From positions 1 to 33,670 of the IMG/VR virus record IMGVR_UViG_3300044948_000258: 33,670 nucleotides of DNA; one strand, written 5' to 3'. How positions within the stretch are numbered: the stretch's first letter is position 1; every line of letters starts with the position of its first letter. Of this stretch, positions 6,052 through 12,545 are shown in pieces. The stretch comes from a virus. The notes under the pieces were generated by a model. The model made no database searches. It was given only the letters and a program-made list of their open reading frames with translations, and was not told where the DNA came from. The translations under genes were made by a program, and so were the position numbers.

Positions 6052-6408
6052 TTATGCGGCCACGGTTTTGAGTTCGCGCACCGGCTCGGTGGCGACGGGT
6101 TTCAGTTCCAACTTGGTCTGGCGAGGATCGTCCGCCATCAGATTGCCCTCCGGTGTTGGCCACAACAGCGACTCGGGCGGCAAACCTTTCGGCTTGGTGA
6201 TCTTCACTTCGGCCATGACCGCCAGTGCGCCGGCCGTGCTGGGCTTGATCTTGATGCTCATCGTCAAGCTGCCGGCCTTGTTGTTGGCAACAACAGCGGC
6301 AATTACTTCAGACAGCTTTGCGCCAGCCACGTCGAGGACCGGGCGAAGGTCGCCGTTTTCGTCTTCGATGCGAACATCGCGGATGTTTTCGTTGATGGGT
6401 TTGGTCAC
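6052..6408 (-). CDS. Conserved phage hypothetical protein
   Basis: A 118-residue protein counting from GTG 6408 (VTKPINENIRDVRIEDENGD), which has AAAGGAGAAG in front; an upstream open part to 6480 lacks such support and overlaps gp49. The middle reads LTMSIKIKPSTAGALAVMAEVKITKPKG, alternating strand-like segments, followed by LLWPTPEGNLMADDPRQ. I have seen this WpTPeGnL..dDPRQ pattern in phage early proteins lying beside DUF2303. Function unknown; a partner of the DUF2303 protein is an inference from constant neighbourhood. Confidence 0.72.
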   Translation of the reverse strand: MTKPINENIRDVRIEDENGDLRPVLDVAGAKLSEVIAAVVANNKAGSLTMSIKIKPSTAGALAVMAEVKITKPKGLPPESLLWPTPEGNLMADDPRQTKLELKPVATEPVRELKTVAA

Positions 6409-6428
6409 TTCACTTCTCCTTTGGTGGG

Positions 6429-6725
6429 TTACTGCACGTAACTGAGTTGGTTGCGCAGGGCGTAGCCTTCGAGCGCCCATATCTTTCGCTTGGCATCGTC
6501 TCGGGCGATGCGCTTGCCGAGGTCAATGTCAAAGTTCTCCGGGCTGGCGCAGGCGCTCTCGCCAACAACCGTGAAGCCGTTGAGCAAGGTGATGCAGCAG
6601 ACGGTGACGGTCGTGCCGGGGAACTGGTGGAAGGCTTCATGCACAATGATTTCTTCAATGCGTTCGGGCGTGATGCGCGGCGCAGTGAGGTCTTTGGCCT
6701 GAATTTCCTGTTCAATGGTGGTCAT
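6429..6725 (-). CDS. Phage Gp49-like protein
   Basis: A 98-residue protein of the Gp49/Gp66 family. Typical stretches are TVTVCCITLLNGFTVVGESA (about 39-58), then CASPENFDIDLGKRIARDDA and KIWALEGYALRNQL at the C-terminus. The family is widespread in temperate phages of Proteobacteria, always in the early region; no activity has been shown to my knowledge. It starts 3 bp after the preceding stop (TAATCCATG) and ends 20 bp before the next gene. Confidence 0.85.
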   Translation of the reverse strand: MTTIEQEIQAKDLTAPRITPERIEEIIVHEAFHQFPGTTVTVCCITLLNGFTVVGESACASPENFDIDLGKRIARDDAKRKIWALEGYALRNQLSYVQ

Positions 6726-6728
6726 GGA

Positions 6729-6941
6729 TTATTCCTCCGCCGTGGTTTCGGTTTCGGCGGTGGCGTCTTCGACCTTCATGCCGGCCTGCATGTTCTCGGC
6801 CACGGAAAGCGCCGAGGCAATAGAGATGGTGTAGGTGTTGCGTGCAACATGGCGCAGCGCTTGCGCTTGATTGACGGCCTTGACCATCGAAAAGCCTCCG
6901 GCCTTGTTTTGTACGATGTAGATTCTTGCGATGGCGCTCAC
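6729..6941 (-). CDS. Small phage hypothetical protein (GTG start)
   Basis: A 70-residue protein starting with GTG (SAIARIYIVQNKAGG after it), which overlaps the KTSC gene stop as GTGA. The segment VKAVNQAQALRHVARNTYTI is a pattern I have met in small phage and plasmid proteins (RIY.V..K......V.A....QALRHVA). The tail is Glu/Thr-rich and probably disordered. No function known; coupling to KTSC and gp49 places it firmly in the operon. Confidence 0.68.
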   Translation of the reverse strand: MSAIARIYIVQNKAGGFSMVKAVNQAQALRHVARNTYTISIASALSVAENMQAGMKVEDATAETETTAEE

Positions 6942-7177
6942 TTGGTTTCTCCGATCTTGGTGAATTTGAAGGCTGGTTTGATGTGCTTGTGAAGATGCGA
7001 GCCCAACGATTCCGCCTTCTGGAACTTGGCGAAGTCATCGGCGCTGACGCCGTGGTAGTGGTACAGGGTGCCGCCATGCTTGAAGCGCACGGCCAGGGTG
7101 TCTCCGTCATGGCCGATCTCGGCGATCTGGCCGCTTTTCACGGCGGACATGGCGATGGTTTTGGGTTTGGTGGTCAT
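6938..7177 (-). CDS. KTSC domain protein
   Basis: A 79-residue protein with the compact KTSC-type fold: IAEIGHDGDTLAVRFKHGGT then LYHYHGVSADDFAKFQKAES and a final GSHLHKHIKPAFKFTKI. The conserved elements (Y.Y..V....F..F..A.S.G..... I) are all present, although the KTSC box itself is degenerate. KTSC domains are found alone in phages or fused to lysyl-tRNA synthetase and are thought to bind nucleic acid; this is not proven. ATGA-coupled to the exonuclease gene. Confidence 0.85.
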   Translation of the reverse strand: MTTKPKTIAMSAVKSGQIAEIGHDGDTLAVRFKHGGTLYHYHGVSADDFAKFQKAESLGSHLHKHIKPAFKFTKIGETK

Positions 7178-8769
7178 GCGGCTCTCCGTGTGCGAAGGTT
7201 GCGGACGTAATCGAGCACGTTTTGCAGTTGGCTGACATGAAGCGCATTCAACTCGTCGTTGATTAGCTCGCGCATGGTTGATGCGGTTGCCATTGCCGGA
7301 ACAAACACTTCCTTTGCCGTAGCCACAGCTACATCGCCAAGACTCACTGAAGGCTGTTGGATCGGCGTCTTAGAAAGCGGATTCGCGTTCATTGAGTCAT
7401 CACGTAGCTTCTCGGCTGCTTCTGTCTTGGCGTTTTCTGTGTCAATGCGCGCCTGTTCCTCGGCCTGGATGCGCGCTTGCGCCTTTCGGTCTTCGGCCTC
7501 CTTGTGCTGCGTTACGCGCATGGCAACCAGATTGGCGAAGTCGTCGGTTGCCTTAGTGCAGACACTAGCGAAGTCCGGGAAGATGATGGCCGGATCGCAC
7601 AGCGTCTCCATGACGCGCTTGTTGATCTCGATGCGGTCAGCCACTTCGGATACGGCGATCTTGGCGCGCGCGAGTTCGGTATCCACCGCATCACGCAGGC
7701 TTGCGACAGACTTCTTGCCTTTGATGGCGGTGGCGAAGTCAGCGGCGGCAATGCTGATGTAGTTGCTGCCTAGTCGGCGATTGATCTGTGTGACGTGATC
7801 GGCTAGCTTGGCCTGGCCTTCCTGCATGATCTCCATGCGGATGCTTTCCTTGCGCGCCTTCACCAGCTTGTCCAGATTCAGGCGCTTGGCTTTCATCTCG
7901 GCGGACAGGGCGTCAATGGTGCGGAAAAGCTCATCGATGCTGGCGGTTTGTGACAGCGCCTGCGACTTGACCATCTCCAGCTTCTTTTCGCCATCGCCCA
8001 AGAACTTCACGGTCTTTTCGGCAATAGCGAAGTCTTCGTCGGTCTTCAGATCGGTGTTGATCGCCTGAATGCGGGCGGCAACCAATCCTTTCCAGTCGGC
8101 CATGTTGGACGCCGTGACGGACCCGACAAGCTCTACGGTCAGCGCCGGTAGTTCGTCAATGGCGGCAACGACAGGGACGGAAACAGTCTCGACGTGCTGG
8201 TAGCTGGCCAGATCGATAGCGAACTGCTTCCAGCCAGCGATCAGTTGCACGCGGCGCTTGGGATCGGACTCGTACCACAAGCTGACGGTATTGGCTTCGC
8301 CGTCCGATACCGTGAAGAGCACCTTGCTTGCGCCAGATACAAGAAGCTGCTGTTCCATTTGCGGCCAGTGTGTATCCGGCACCACCCCATTGCGCACCTG
8401 GGCGGCGAACATTTCATTGTGGAGCTTGTTCTCCCAAGCTATCGACTCGTCCATGGTCAGGCCGTCGAAGCTGGCCAGCAGCGGCAAGCCTTCCACTTCG
8501 CGGGCTCCGGTAGCTGGATAGAGTTCTTCGCCGATGAAGTCTTCGGCCCATGCGCGCGTCTTCGCTTCGGCCTCGTGGCCAGCATCAAAGCGGCGCTGGG
8601 TGGCATCGTCAATGTCCTTGGCGATGCCGGTCGACTTCTGGCGCAACAGTTCGGATCGCGTCATGTACTTCGAGAGCCCGAGCATGGCCGGCGCTTCGCT
8701 GGCGGTGAAGTGCTTGGCGCGAACGTCCAGCCATTCCTGAGAGCCTTGGGTGAGGTTGAGTGTTTTCAT
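7174..8769 (-). CDS. YqaJ-type viral exonuclease (recombinase)
   Basis: A 531-residue protein whose first ~220 residues form a PD-(D/E)XK nuclease of the lambda-exonuclease/YqaJ type: GSQEWLDVRAKHFTASEAPA at the start, then GHEAEAKTRA (E66), SFDGLT (D102) and WENK (E113, K115) as metal and catalytic residues. The remaining ~300 residues are charged and helical, probably coiled coil (KLVKARKESIRMEIMQEGQA, KAEDRKAQARIQAEEQARID-like stretches). It would resect double-stranded ends to give 3' single strands for the Bet protein encoded directly upstream. The long C-terminal extension is common in phages that carry the YqaJ/Bet pair. ATG 8769. Confidence 0.92.
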   Translation of the reverse strand: MKTLNLTQGSQEWLDVRAKHFTASEAPAMLGLSKYMTRSELLRQKSTGIAKDIDDATQRRFDAGHEAEAKTRAWAEDFIGEELYPATGAREVEGLPLLASFDGLTMDESIAWENKLHNEMFAAQVRNGVVPDTHWPQMEQQLLVSGASKVLFTVSDGEANTVSLWYESDPKRRVQLIAGWKQFAIDLASYQHVETVSVPVVAAIDELPALTVELVGSVTASNMADWKGLVAARIQAINTDLKTDEDFAIAEKTVKFLGDGEKKLEMVKSQALSQTASIDELFRTIDALSAEMKAKRLNLDKLVKARKESIRMEIMQEGQAKLADHVTQINRRLGSNYISIAAADFATAIKGKKSVASLRDAVDTELARAKIAVSEVADRIEINKRVMETLCDPAIIFPDFASVCTKATDDFANLVAMRVTQHKEAEDRKAQARIQAEEQARIDTENAKTEAAEKLRDDSMNANPLSKTPIQQPSVSLGDVAVATAKEVFVPAMATASTMRELINDELNALHVSQLQNVLDYVRNLRTRRAA

Positions 8770-8772
8770 GGC

Positions 8773-9621
8773 TTACCCCCTGTCCGCTTCTGCCTGAACA
8801 TCGCGGATCGCGGTCTTCTGGTCTTCGGTCAATGTCGCCCGCGAACACACCATGCCGATGATGGCGTCGGCAGTCTTGGTGCCTTCACGGATCATCTCCG
8901 CCCACTTGGGGAAGTTCTCGGCGAACTTCTCGTTGGTGTAGGCCGGTAGTGGTTTGTCTTCGCGCTTGGTAACAATCTCGCCGGTTGCGCCGTCAATGGT
9001 CTCGCCTTCGTAGGCCAGTGGCTTGCCTTCCATTTCCTCGGCGGTCGGCGCTGCGCCAATCTCGGGGAATGCTTTGCGCAACGCCTGTGCCTCGCAGCAC
9101 TTGGCAATCTGCGCGTAAGGGCGCTTGCGCCACATGGCGTTCGGGGCTACTGAGTCCTTGCCTGCTGTCGCGTAGTTCTCTTTCCAGAATTCCTTGGAAG
9201 TGAATTCAACGATGGCCCCATTGCTCATCTGGCGCTTGATGGTGGTCTTGCACCAGCGCGGATAGGTGATCTCGGTGCCGCCAAGGGTCTCGGTAATGTC
9301 TTCACCGAATTCCGGCTCAGTCATCCCGGCATAAGCGCCCGAGCGTGCCGCCTGAGTGCGGTACAGGCCGATGCCAGGCATGACGACATCGCGCCACTCA
9401 TATTCCTTGGTGCCGCCCTTCTTGACGCTCATTGGCACCAGATGGACTGGCTTTTGCATCGGATCAAGGCCGGATGCCTTGCAGTAGTTGATGACCAGTT
9501 TGATGCTGGATTCCTGCGCCCCAGGGTAGAGCGAGTTCTGGAGAACGGACATCAACTCCGTCTCGTTCATTTGTAGGGCGGGAAGCCCTGGGGATTTCGC
9601 GGTTGCGACGGCAGTGCTCAT
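8773..9621 (-). CDS. bet: Bet/RecT-family single-strand annealing protein
   Basis: A 282-residue annealing protein. The RecT/Bet core includes KLVINYCKASGLDPMQKPVH, GIGLYRTQAARSGAYAGMTE, the WRKRPYAQIAKCCEAQALRK stretch and AFPEIGAAPTAEEM, all hallmarks of the phage Bet group. It pairs complementary single strands exposed by the YqaJ-type nuclease encoded 3 bp downstream, and SSB from the same operon supplies the substrate coat. Start ATG 9621 has AAGGAGCAACAC before it. The C-terminal ~70 residues are variable and likely bind SSB. Confidence 0.93.
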   Translation of the reverse strand: MSTAVATAKSPGLPALQMNETELMSVLQNSLYPGAQESSIKLVINYCKASGLDPMQKPVHLVPMSVKKGGTKEYEWRDVVMPGIGLYRTQAARSGAYAGMTEPEFGEDITETLGGTEITYPRWCKTTIKRQMSNGAIVEFTSKEFWKENYATAGKDSVAPNAMWRKRPYAQIAKCCEAQALRKAFPEIGAAPTAEEMEGKPLAYEGETIDGATGEIVTKREDKPLPAYTNEKFAENFPKWAEMIREGTKTADAIIGMVCSRATLTEDQKTAIRDVQAEADRG

Positions 9622-9653
9622 GTGTTGCTCCTTGTGTGCTGTGGGTCTTGTTG

Positions 9654-9743
9654 TTAGATCGTTGCTTTCGCCAGGCTCCAGGCGGTGCGAACCCCGTAGC
9701 CTTGACGCAGGTAGTACAGAAAATCGAGGGTCAGTTTTTTCAT
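9654..9743 (-). CDS. 29-residue microprotein
   Basis: A 29-codon gene on the minus strand. The product begins MKKLTLDFLYYLRQGYGVRT and ends AWSLAKATI. Its ATG shares an ATGA with the stop of the upstream 110-codon gene, the same junction used throughout this operon, and it fills an otherwise empty 118-bp gap before bet. The F-L-Y-Y-L-R-x-G-Y...A-W-x-L-A layout, amphipathic with aromatic residues, is one I have met in short phage proteins. Function unknown. Confidence 0.6.
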   Translation of the reverse strand: MKKLTLDFLYYLRQGYGVRTAWSLAKATI

Positions 9744-10072
9744 GCGGCTCTCCGCATGGCTTCTGTTTTGAGAGGCCGGACGGAGACCTTGAACGGCTTG
9801 TCGTTAATGCCGGACAGCTTCATCTCGACCGCTTGCACATTGGCCGAGCAGGAGTCGGTGGCCAGAATGTGCAGTTGCTCAATACCGCTTTCGGTGGTGA
9901 CGGTGACGCAAAATGGAATCAGTCGCGGCCCGTATAAGTCGCGCTCTGCCTCCGCCAGCAGGCGATTGCTCTCAGCCAGTTCGTCATCGGTGAAGTTGCG
10001 CGCTACCGCGATGCCGAGGCGAACGGCTTGCGCTTCCTGCGTCTTGCGCATCAGGGTGAATAGGCTGCTCAT
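9740..10072 (-). CDS. Hypothetical phage protein
   Basis: A 110-residue protein starting MSSLFTLMRKTQEAQAVRLG. ATG 10072 overlaps the preceding stop as ATGA, which selects it over an in-frame start at 10084. The N-terminal half is helical and charged (DDELAESNRLLAEAERDLYG); the C-terminal half alternates strand-like segments (FCVTVTTESGIEQLHILATD, PFKVSVRPL). Not recognised. It lies between the first gene of the leftward operon and the 29-codon microgene before bet. Confidence 0.65.
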   Translation of the reverse strand: MSSLFTLMRKTQEAQAVRLGIAVARNFTDDELAESNRLLAEAERDLYGPRLIPFCVTVTTESGIEQLHILATDSCSANVQAVEMKLSGINDKPFKVSVRPLKTEAMRRAA

Positions 10073-10365
10073 GATCCGGCCCATTCGTTGTAGGCTTGCT
10101 GATCGACCGCCTTAATAAGAGCATCCGACAGTTCAGCGCAGGCCGCGCGGCGCAGGATGTCGTTCTCGCAGCCAATGTTCATCAGGATCATGCCCAGCCG
10201 GAAGCCATTGGTCAGGCTGTACGCGGCCAGAGCAATCCAAAGCTCTTTGGGGTCTTTGAATATCTCCGCCGTGCGAAGCTGGATGAACTTCTCTTCCGCC
10301 ACACACAATGGACATGCTGGGTTCGGGTTGCGGGTGGAACCGCTGATGCTTGGTTGGGTGAGCAT
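10069..10365 (-). CDS. First gene of the leftward operon, hypothetical
   Basis: A 98-residue protein with CPLC near residue 19 and a helical remainder (FRLGMILMNIGCENDILRRA, AACAELSDALIKAVDQQAYN). It is the first gene behind the leftward promoter, with a leader of about 130 bases. I do not recognise a family. In lambda the matching position holds N or early kil-type genes, but nothing in this protein (no Arg-rich N-terminus) suggests an antiterminator. ATG 10365; the end is ATGA-coupled to the next gene. Confidence 0.65.
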   Translation of the reverse strand: MLTQPSISGSTRNPNPACPLCVAEEKFIQLRTAEIFKDPKELWIALAAYSLTNGFRLGMILMNIGCENDILRRAACAELSDALIKAVDQQAYNEWAGS

Positions 10366-10500
10366 GACTACCTCCGCTGTTCGTTTCGATTACCTACCGG
10401 CCTCAGTGGTGTCCTTGTCCGTATGCGGCGTGTCGGCGATGCCATTGACGCTTTACCGGGGGAGCTTCACGACTCGCGTGTTTTGCTTTGGCTTGGGTGG

Positions 10501-10530
10501 AATATAGGCGTATATGCCTAACCGTGTCAA
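10501..10530 (-). promoter_or_regulatory. Leftward early promoter PL
   Basis: On the minus strand TTGACA (10530-10525), an 18-base spacer, then TATATT (10506-10501): near-perfect sigma-70 elements. Transcription would start near 10494 and read the whole leftward operon to int. Operator OL1 covers the spacer and the -10 edge, and OL2 touches the -35 element, so a bound repressor would block RNA polymerase. The arrangement mirrors PR base for base in spacing. Confidence 0.85.
10505..10520. promoter_or_regulatory. Operator OL1
   Basis: Palindrome TAGGCGTATATGCCTA, centred at 10512.5, lying between the -10 and -35 of PL. It is almost identical to the operator at 12183-12198. Confidence 0.85.
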
Positions 10531-10544
10531 GGCATAAATGCCTT
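10529..10544. promoter_or_regulatory. Operator OL2
   Basis: Palindrome AAGGCATAAATGCCTT, centred at 10536.5, exactly 24 bp from OL1 and overlapping the upstream edge of the PL -35 box. Same half-site (AGGC...GCCT) as the other three. Confidence 0.83.
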
Positions 10545-10559
10545 ATCGCGTAAATAAAT

Positions 10560-10581
10560 ATGCCCGCTCAATGGCGGGCAT
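10560..10581 (-). terminator. Terminator of the lysogeny operon
   Basis: Perfect 8-bp stem ATGCCCGC (10560-10567) with GCGGGCAT (10574-10581) and a 6-base loop, followed on the minus strand by ATTTATTTA. It lies after the last gene of the minus-strand repressor/lipoprotein/membrane group and before PL, so it would stop lysogenic transcripts from entering the leftward early operon. The T-tail is imperfect. Confidence 0.65.
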
Positions 10582-10629
10582 GAAAAGTCGGCGCTGGTAG
10601 GACGGCGCTGTTACATCACAATGAGAATG

Positions 10630-10908
10630 CTATGGATTGGGAAAATTAACGCCTGAGTTAAGTGCCCATGAAATCCCTGCAACAACCAAAATGGCAAGCC
10701 ACTCGGCCAACAGCAGCGAGATGTCCACATAGCCAACCAAACCATAGCCATCAGACTTCGGCCATGACAGGATGAATCCATAGCCGATGCCACTGATACC
10801 GCCGCTCGGAAAACCAACGACAAAGGGTGGAAACATCAGTGTTACGGAGATTGCAGCTATCACTGCGTAGGCGATTCGTCGCTGTACTCTTCCCATGTCG
10901 CCAATCAA
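10630..10908 (-). CDS. Small membrane protein (conversion operon)
   Basis: A 92-residue hydrophobic protein. The TTG at 10908 overlaps the upstream stop (TTGA) and has AAGGAAACC in front; an ATG at 10896 (MGRVQRRIAYAVIAAISVTL) is the alternative start. Segments near residues 12-35 (IAYAVIAAISVTLMFPPFVV) and 62-82 (ISLLLAEWLAILVVAGISWA) look membrane-spanning, with a Gly-rich loop between them. Not recognised. It is the last gene of a minus-strand group behind the repressor, followed by a terminator; local base use looks more AT-rich than the phage core. Confidence 0.6.
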   Translation of the reverse strand: MIGDMGRVQRRIAYAVIAAISVTLMFPPFVVGFPSGGISGIGYGFILSWPKSDGYGLVGYVDISLLLAEWLAILVVAGISWALNSGVNFPNP

Positions 10909-11228
10909 CTTCGGTTTCCTTTGGAGTCGCTAGTTGTGCCTATGATGCTTGATGTGACGGCAAAGCTAATAAACATCACGACAGCAATACCGATGGTTGC
11001 TGGTATGTAATCAGATGCGGGCCTATCGTGGGTGATGTATGCGTACATCACCCACAAAGGTACTGCCGCGTGAATGGCTATATTGATATTGATACGCCAG
11101 TTTTCAGAGATGTTAAGGTAGTCGAACGCCTTGGATAGCGCGACAACACCAAGGAACCATGTAACCAGCACTACAAGACCCCAAGCGTCACCGCTTCCCT
11201 CATGAAATTCAGATGGCAGTGGATTCAT
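10905..11228 (-). CDS. Membrane protein (conversion operon)
   Basis: A 107-residue protein from ATG 11228 (MNPLPSEFHEGSGDAWGLVV), chosen because it forms an ATGA with the lipoprotein stop. Three hydrophobic stretches are visible: around 17-32 (GLVVLVTWFLGVVALS), 48-65 (NIAIHAAVPLWVMYAYIT) and 77-96 (PATIGIAVVMFISFAVTSSI). Likely inner-membrane. No family is recognised. Tight coupling to the lipoprotein gene suggests that the two work together at the envelope, possibly in excluding other phages; that is inference from position. Confidence 0.65.
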   Translation of the reverse strand: MNPLPSEFHEGSGDAWGLVVLVTWFLGVVALSKAFDYLNISENWRININIAIHAAVPLWVMYAYITHDRPASDYIPATIGIAVVMFISFAVTSSIIGTTSDSKGNRS

Positions 11229-11653
11229 TTGTTGCTCTTCTCGGATGTTGGTTTCCATCGCGAGCTTGGCTGTGCCCGCTCATCAGTAAAGCAACTTCCT
11301 GTTGGCGCGTACTCAATGACGCGACCATCCTTGATGTAGAAAATGTTGTTGCACACATTCTCATTCGTCCCGCAGAAGGTGTTCCCGGCGTAATTCGCCT
11401 TATTTCCAGAAGCCTTTGCTGTGCCTGAATTAAAACAGCTTGTAATTGAGCTTCCGTTTGCGTAATTCCTTATCTCAAGACCGCTGTCAGCAATTCGCCT
11501 GGTCATGCTCATTGAGTTAAATATCGAGTGAGTATCTAAAGCCTCTACCGGTACGCCAATCCAAGCATTCAGGTCTTGCTGGCGCACCGTGGCGCAACCA
11601 TTTAGGGCTGAAACGGCTGCAACTGTCAGCATGCAAAGAAACGGTAAATTCAT
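11225..11653 (-). CDS. Phage-encoded lipoprotein
   Basis: A 142-residue protein with a lipoprotein signal peptide: basic-poor start MNLPFLCMLTVAAVSALNGC, lipobox LNGC with the lipidated Cys at 20. The mature part begins ATVRQQDLNAWIGVPVEALD, followed by THSIFNSMSMTRRIADSGLE and several Cys that could pair. I recall chromosomal lipoproteins of Proteobacteria sharing the D-L-x-A-W-x-G-x-P-V-x-A-L-D-T-H-S pattern, all hypothetical. Being next to the repressor on the same strand, it would be made in the lysogen. Envelope modification or superinfection exclusion is plausible but unproven. Confidence 0.75.
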   Translation of the reverse strand: MNLPFLCMLTVAAVSALNGCATVRQQDLNAWIGVPVEALDTHSIFNSMSMTRRIADSGLEIRNYANGSSITSCFNSGTAKASGNKANYAGNTFCGTNENVCNNIFYIKDGRVIEYAPTGSCFTDERAQPSSRWKPTSEKSNK

Positions 11654-11727
11654 ATCTATGTCTTTCGCTCAATTGCCATCGAACAATGATGATTGTTTAA
11701 TCCGTCGGGGCCAGTCCGCCATCCAGA

Positions 11728-12135
11728 TCACGCTACTTTTTTCTGACGATCCAGTGTTTCCAGTGTTGCGCGGGCGCTAGAAAGCCATATTTCCCTAACG
11801 CCGGACTCAAGATGTGGAAAGGCATCAATTAGCATCTGTTCATCCTTGCTCATCGACGCAGCACCGCTCCCGCCTTCTGGAGATATAAGCTGCCATGGTG
11901 ACAGAGAAAATACTGATGCAACAGCTTCAATGATCTCAAGCGTTGGATTCCCCTCGTTACTCTCAAGGCGTCCAATCGTTCGTTGATTTATTGGCGCGTG
12001 TGTTTTCCCTGCGCTTTTCGGCCTGCGAAACGATGATGCTCTTTTGGCTACCTCCGTCTGCGACAAGCCGTGGGCGTCTCTCAGTGCCTTGCATCTTTCT
12101 GCCAAAACGGCTTGTGCGGGTAGGTATTTTTCCAT
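11728..12135 (-). CDS. HTH (XRE-type) lysogeny repressor
   Basis: A 135-residue DNA-binding protein. The HTH reads ERCKALRDAHGLSQTEVAKR then, after an unusually long turn (SSFRRPKSAGKTHAPIN, about 34-51), QRTIGRLESNEGNPTLEIIE; most XRE proteins have only a few residues at that turn. A segment SVFSLSPWQLISPEGG follows, and a short C-terminal part ends LETLDRQKKVA. There is no S24 peptidase domain, so induction would not use RecA-stimulated self-cleavage. It faces away from the Cro-like gene with four matching operators around the promoters, the classic repressor position. AGGA lies about 8 bases before ATG 12135; no strong promoter is visible. Confidence 0.85.
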   Translation of the reverse strand: MEKYLPAQAVLAERCKALRDAHGLSQTEVAKRASSFRRPKSAGKTHAPINQRTIGRLESNEGNPTLEIIEAVASVFSLSPWQLISPEGGSGAASMSKDEQMLIDAFPHLESGVREIWLSSARATLETLDRQKKVA

Positions 12136-12158
12136 CGTTCGATCCTAACCACAGGCGT

Positions 12159-12174
12159 TAGGCAAGTATGCCTT
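12159..12174. promoter_or_regulatory. Operator OR2
   Basis: Imperfect palindrome TAGGCAAGTATGCCTT, centred at 12166.5 and overlapping the PR -35 box at its edge. Same AGGC...GCCT half-sites as the OL pair. Confidence 0.8.
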
Positions 12175-12202
12175 GACGAAATAAGGCGTATATGCCTAAA
12201 AT
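12173..12202 (+). promoter_or_regulatory. Rightward early promoter PR
   Basis: TTGACG (12173-12178), an 18-base spacer and TAAAAT (12197-12202). The expected start is near 12209, only about three bases before the Cro-like ATG at 12212. Operators OR2 and OR1 lie on the -35 edge and on the spacer/-10, the same geometry as PL. Confidence 0.83.
12183..12198. promoter_or_regulatory. Operator OR1
   Basis: Palindrome AAGGCGTATATGCCTA, centred at 12190.5, exactly 24 bp from OR2. It shares 15 of 16 bases with OL1. Confidence 0.85.
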
Positions 12203-12211
12203 GACGCCACT

Positions 12212-12436
12212 ATGGATATAGACCTGCTCAAGGCTGTTCGAAAAAGGCTCGCCGACGATGTTGGAAATCTTCGAAGGGTTTCTGCTGATTCTGGAATTCC
12301 TTACGACACCATTCTCCGAATAAAGAATGGCGAGGGCGATCCTGGATACAGCAAGGTTCACGCGCTTTCCAGGTTGTATGGAATAACGGCGCAAGTTGGC
12401 GCTGGCGACTCGGCACCAATCCAGGAGGCCGCTTAA
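12212..12436 (+). CDS. Cro-like HTH regulator
   Basis: A 74-residue protein, first gene of the rightward operon. Residues 10-55 form a helix-turn-helix: KRLADDVGNLRRVSADSGIP, turn, YDTILRIKNGEGDPGYSKVH. Size and place, divergent from the repressor, are those of Cro. It should bind the same operators and shut off repressor synthesis. No Shine-Dalgarno sequence precedes ATG 12212, and the predicted PR start point lies about three bases upstream, so the mRNA may be leaderless at this gene. The end carries the AGGAGG of the next small gene. Confidence 0.82.
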   Translation: MDIDLLKAVRKRLADDVGNLRRVSADSGIPYDTILRIKNGEGDPGYSKVHALSRLYGITAQVGAGDSAPIQEAA

Positions 12437-12541
12437 ATGCCCCGCCCTACCTTCCGCTACAAGCTGATGTACGTCCTTGTCACTCGCGCCTGCCAAGCCA
12501 TCGGTGCGCAGTGGCGCGCAGACCAAAACAAACCCCACTGA
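12437..12541 (+). CDS. 34-residue basic peptide
   Basis: A short gene: ATG 12437, one base after the cro-like stop, with a full AGGAGG (12423-12428) at 8 bases. The product starts MPRPTFRYKLMYVLVTRACQ and ends AIGAQWRADQNKPH. It is basic and partly amphipathic. The strong ribosome-binding site placed inside the end of the cro-like gene argues that it is translated. No family recognised; early regulators such as CII or Kil lie in this place in lambdoid phages, but the sequence does not resemble them. Confidence 0.6.
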   Translation: MPRPTFRYKLMYVLVTRACQAIGAQWRADQNKPH

Positions 12542-12545
12542 CACC

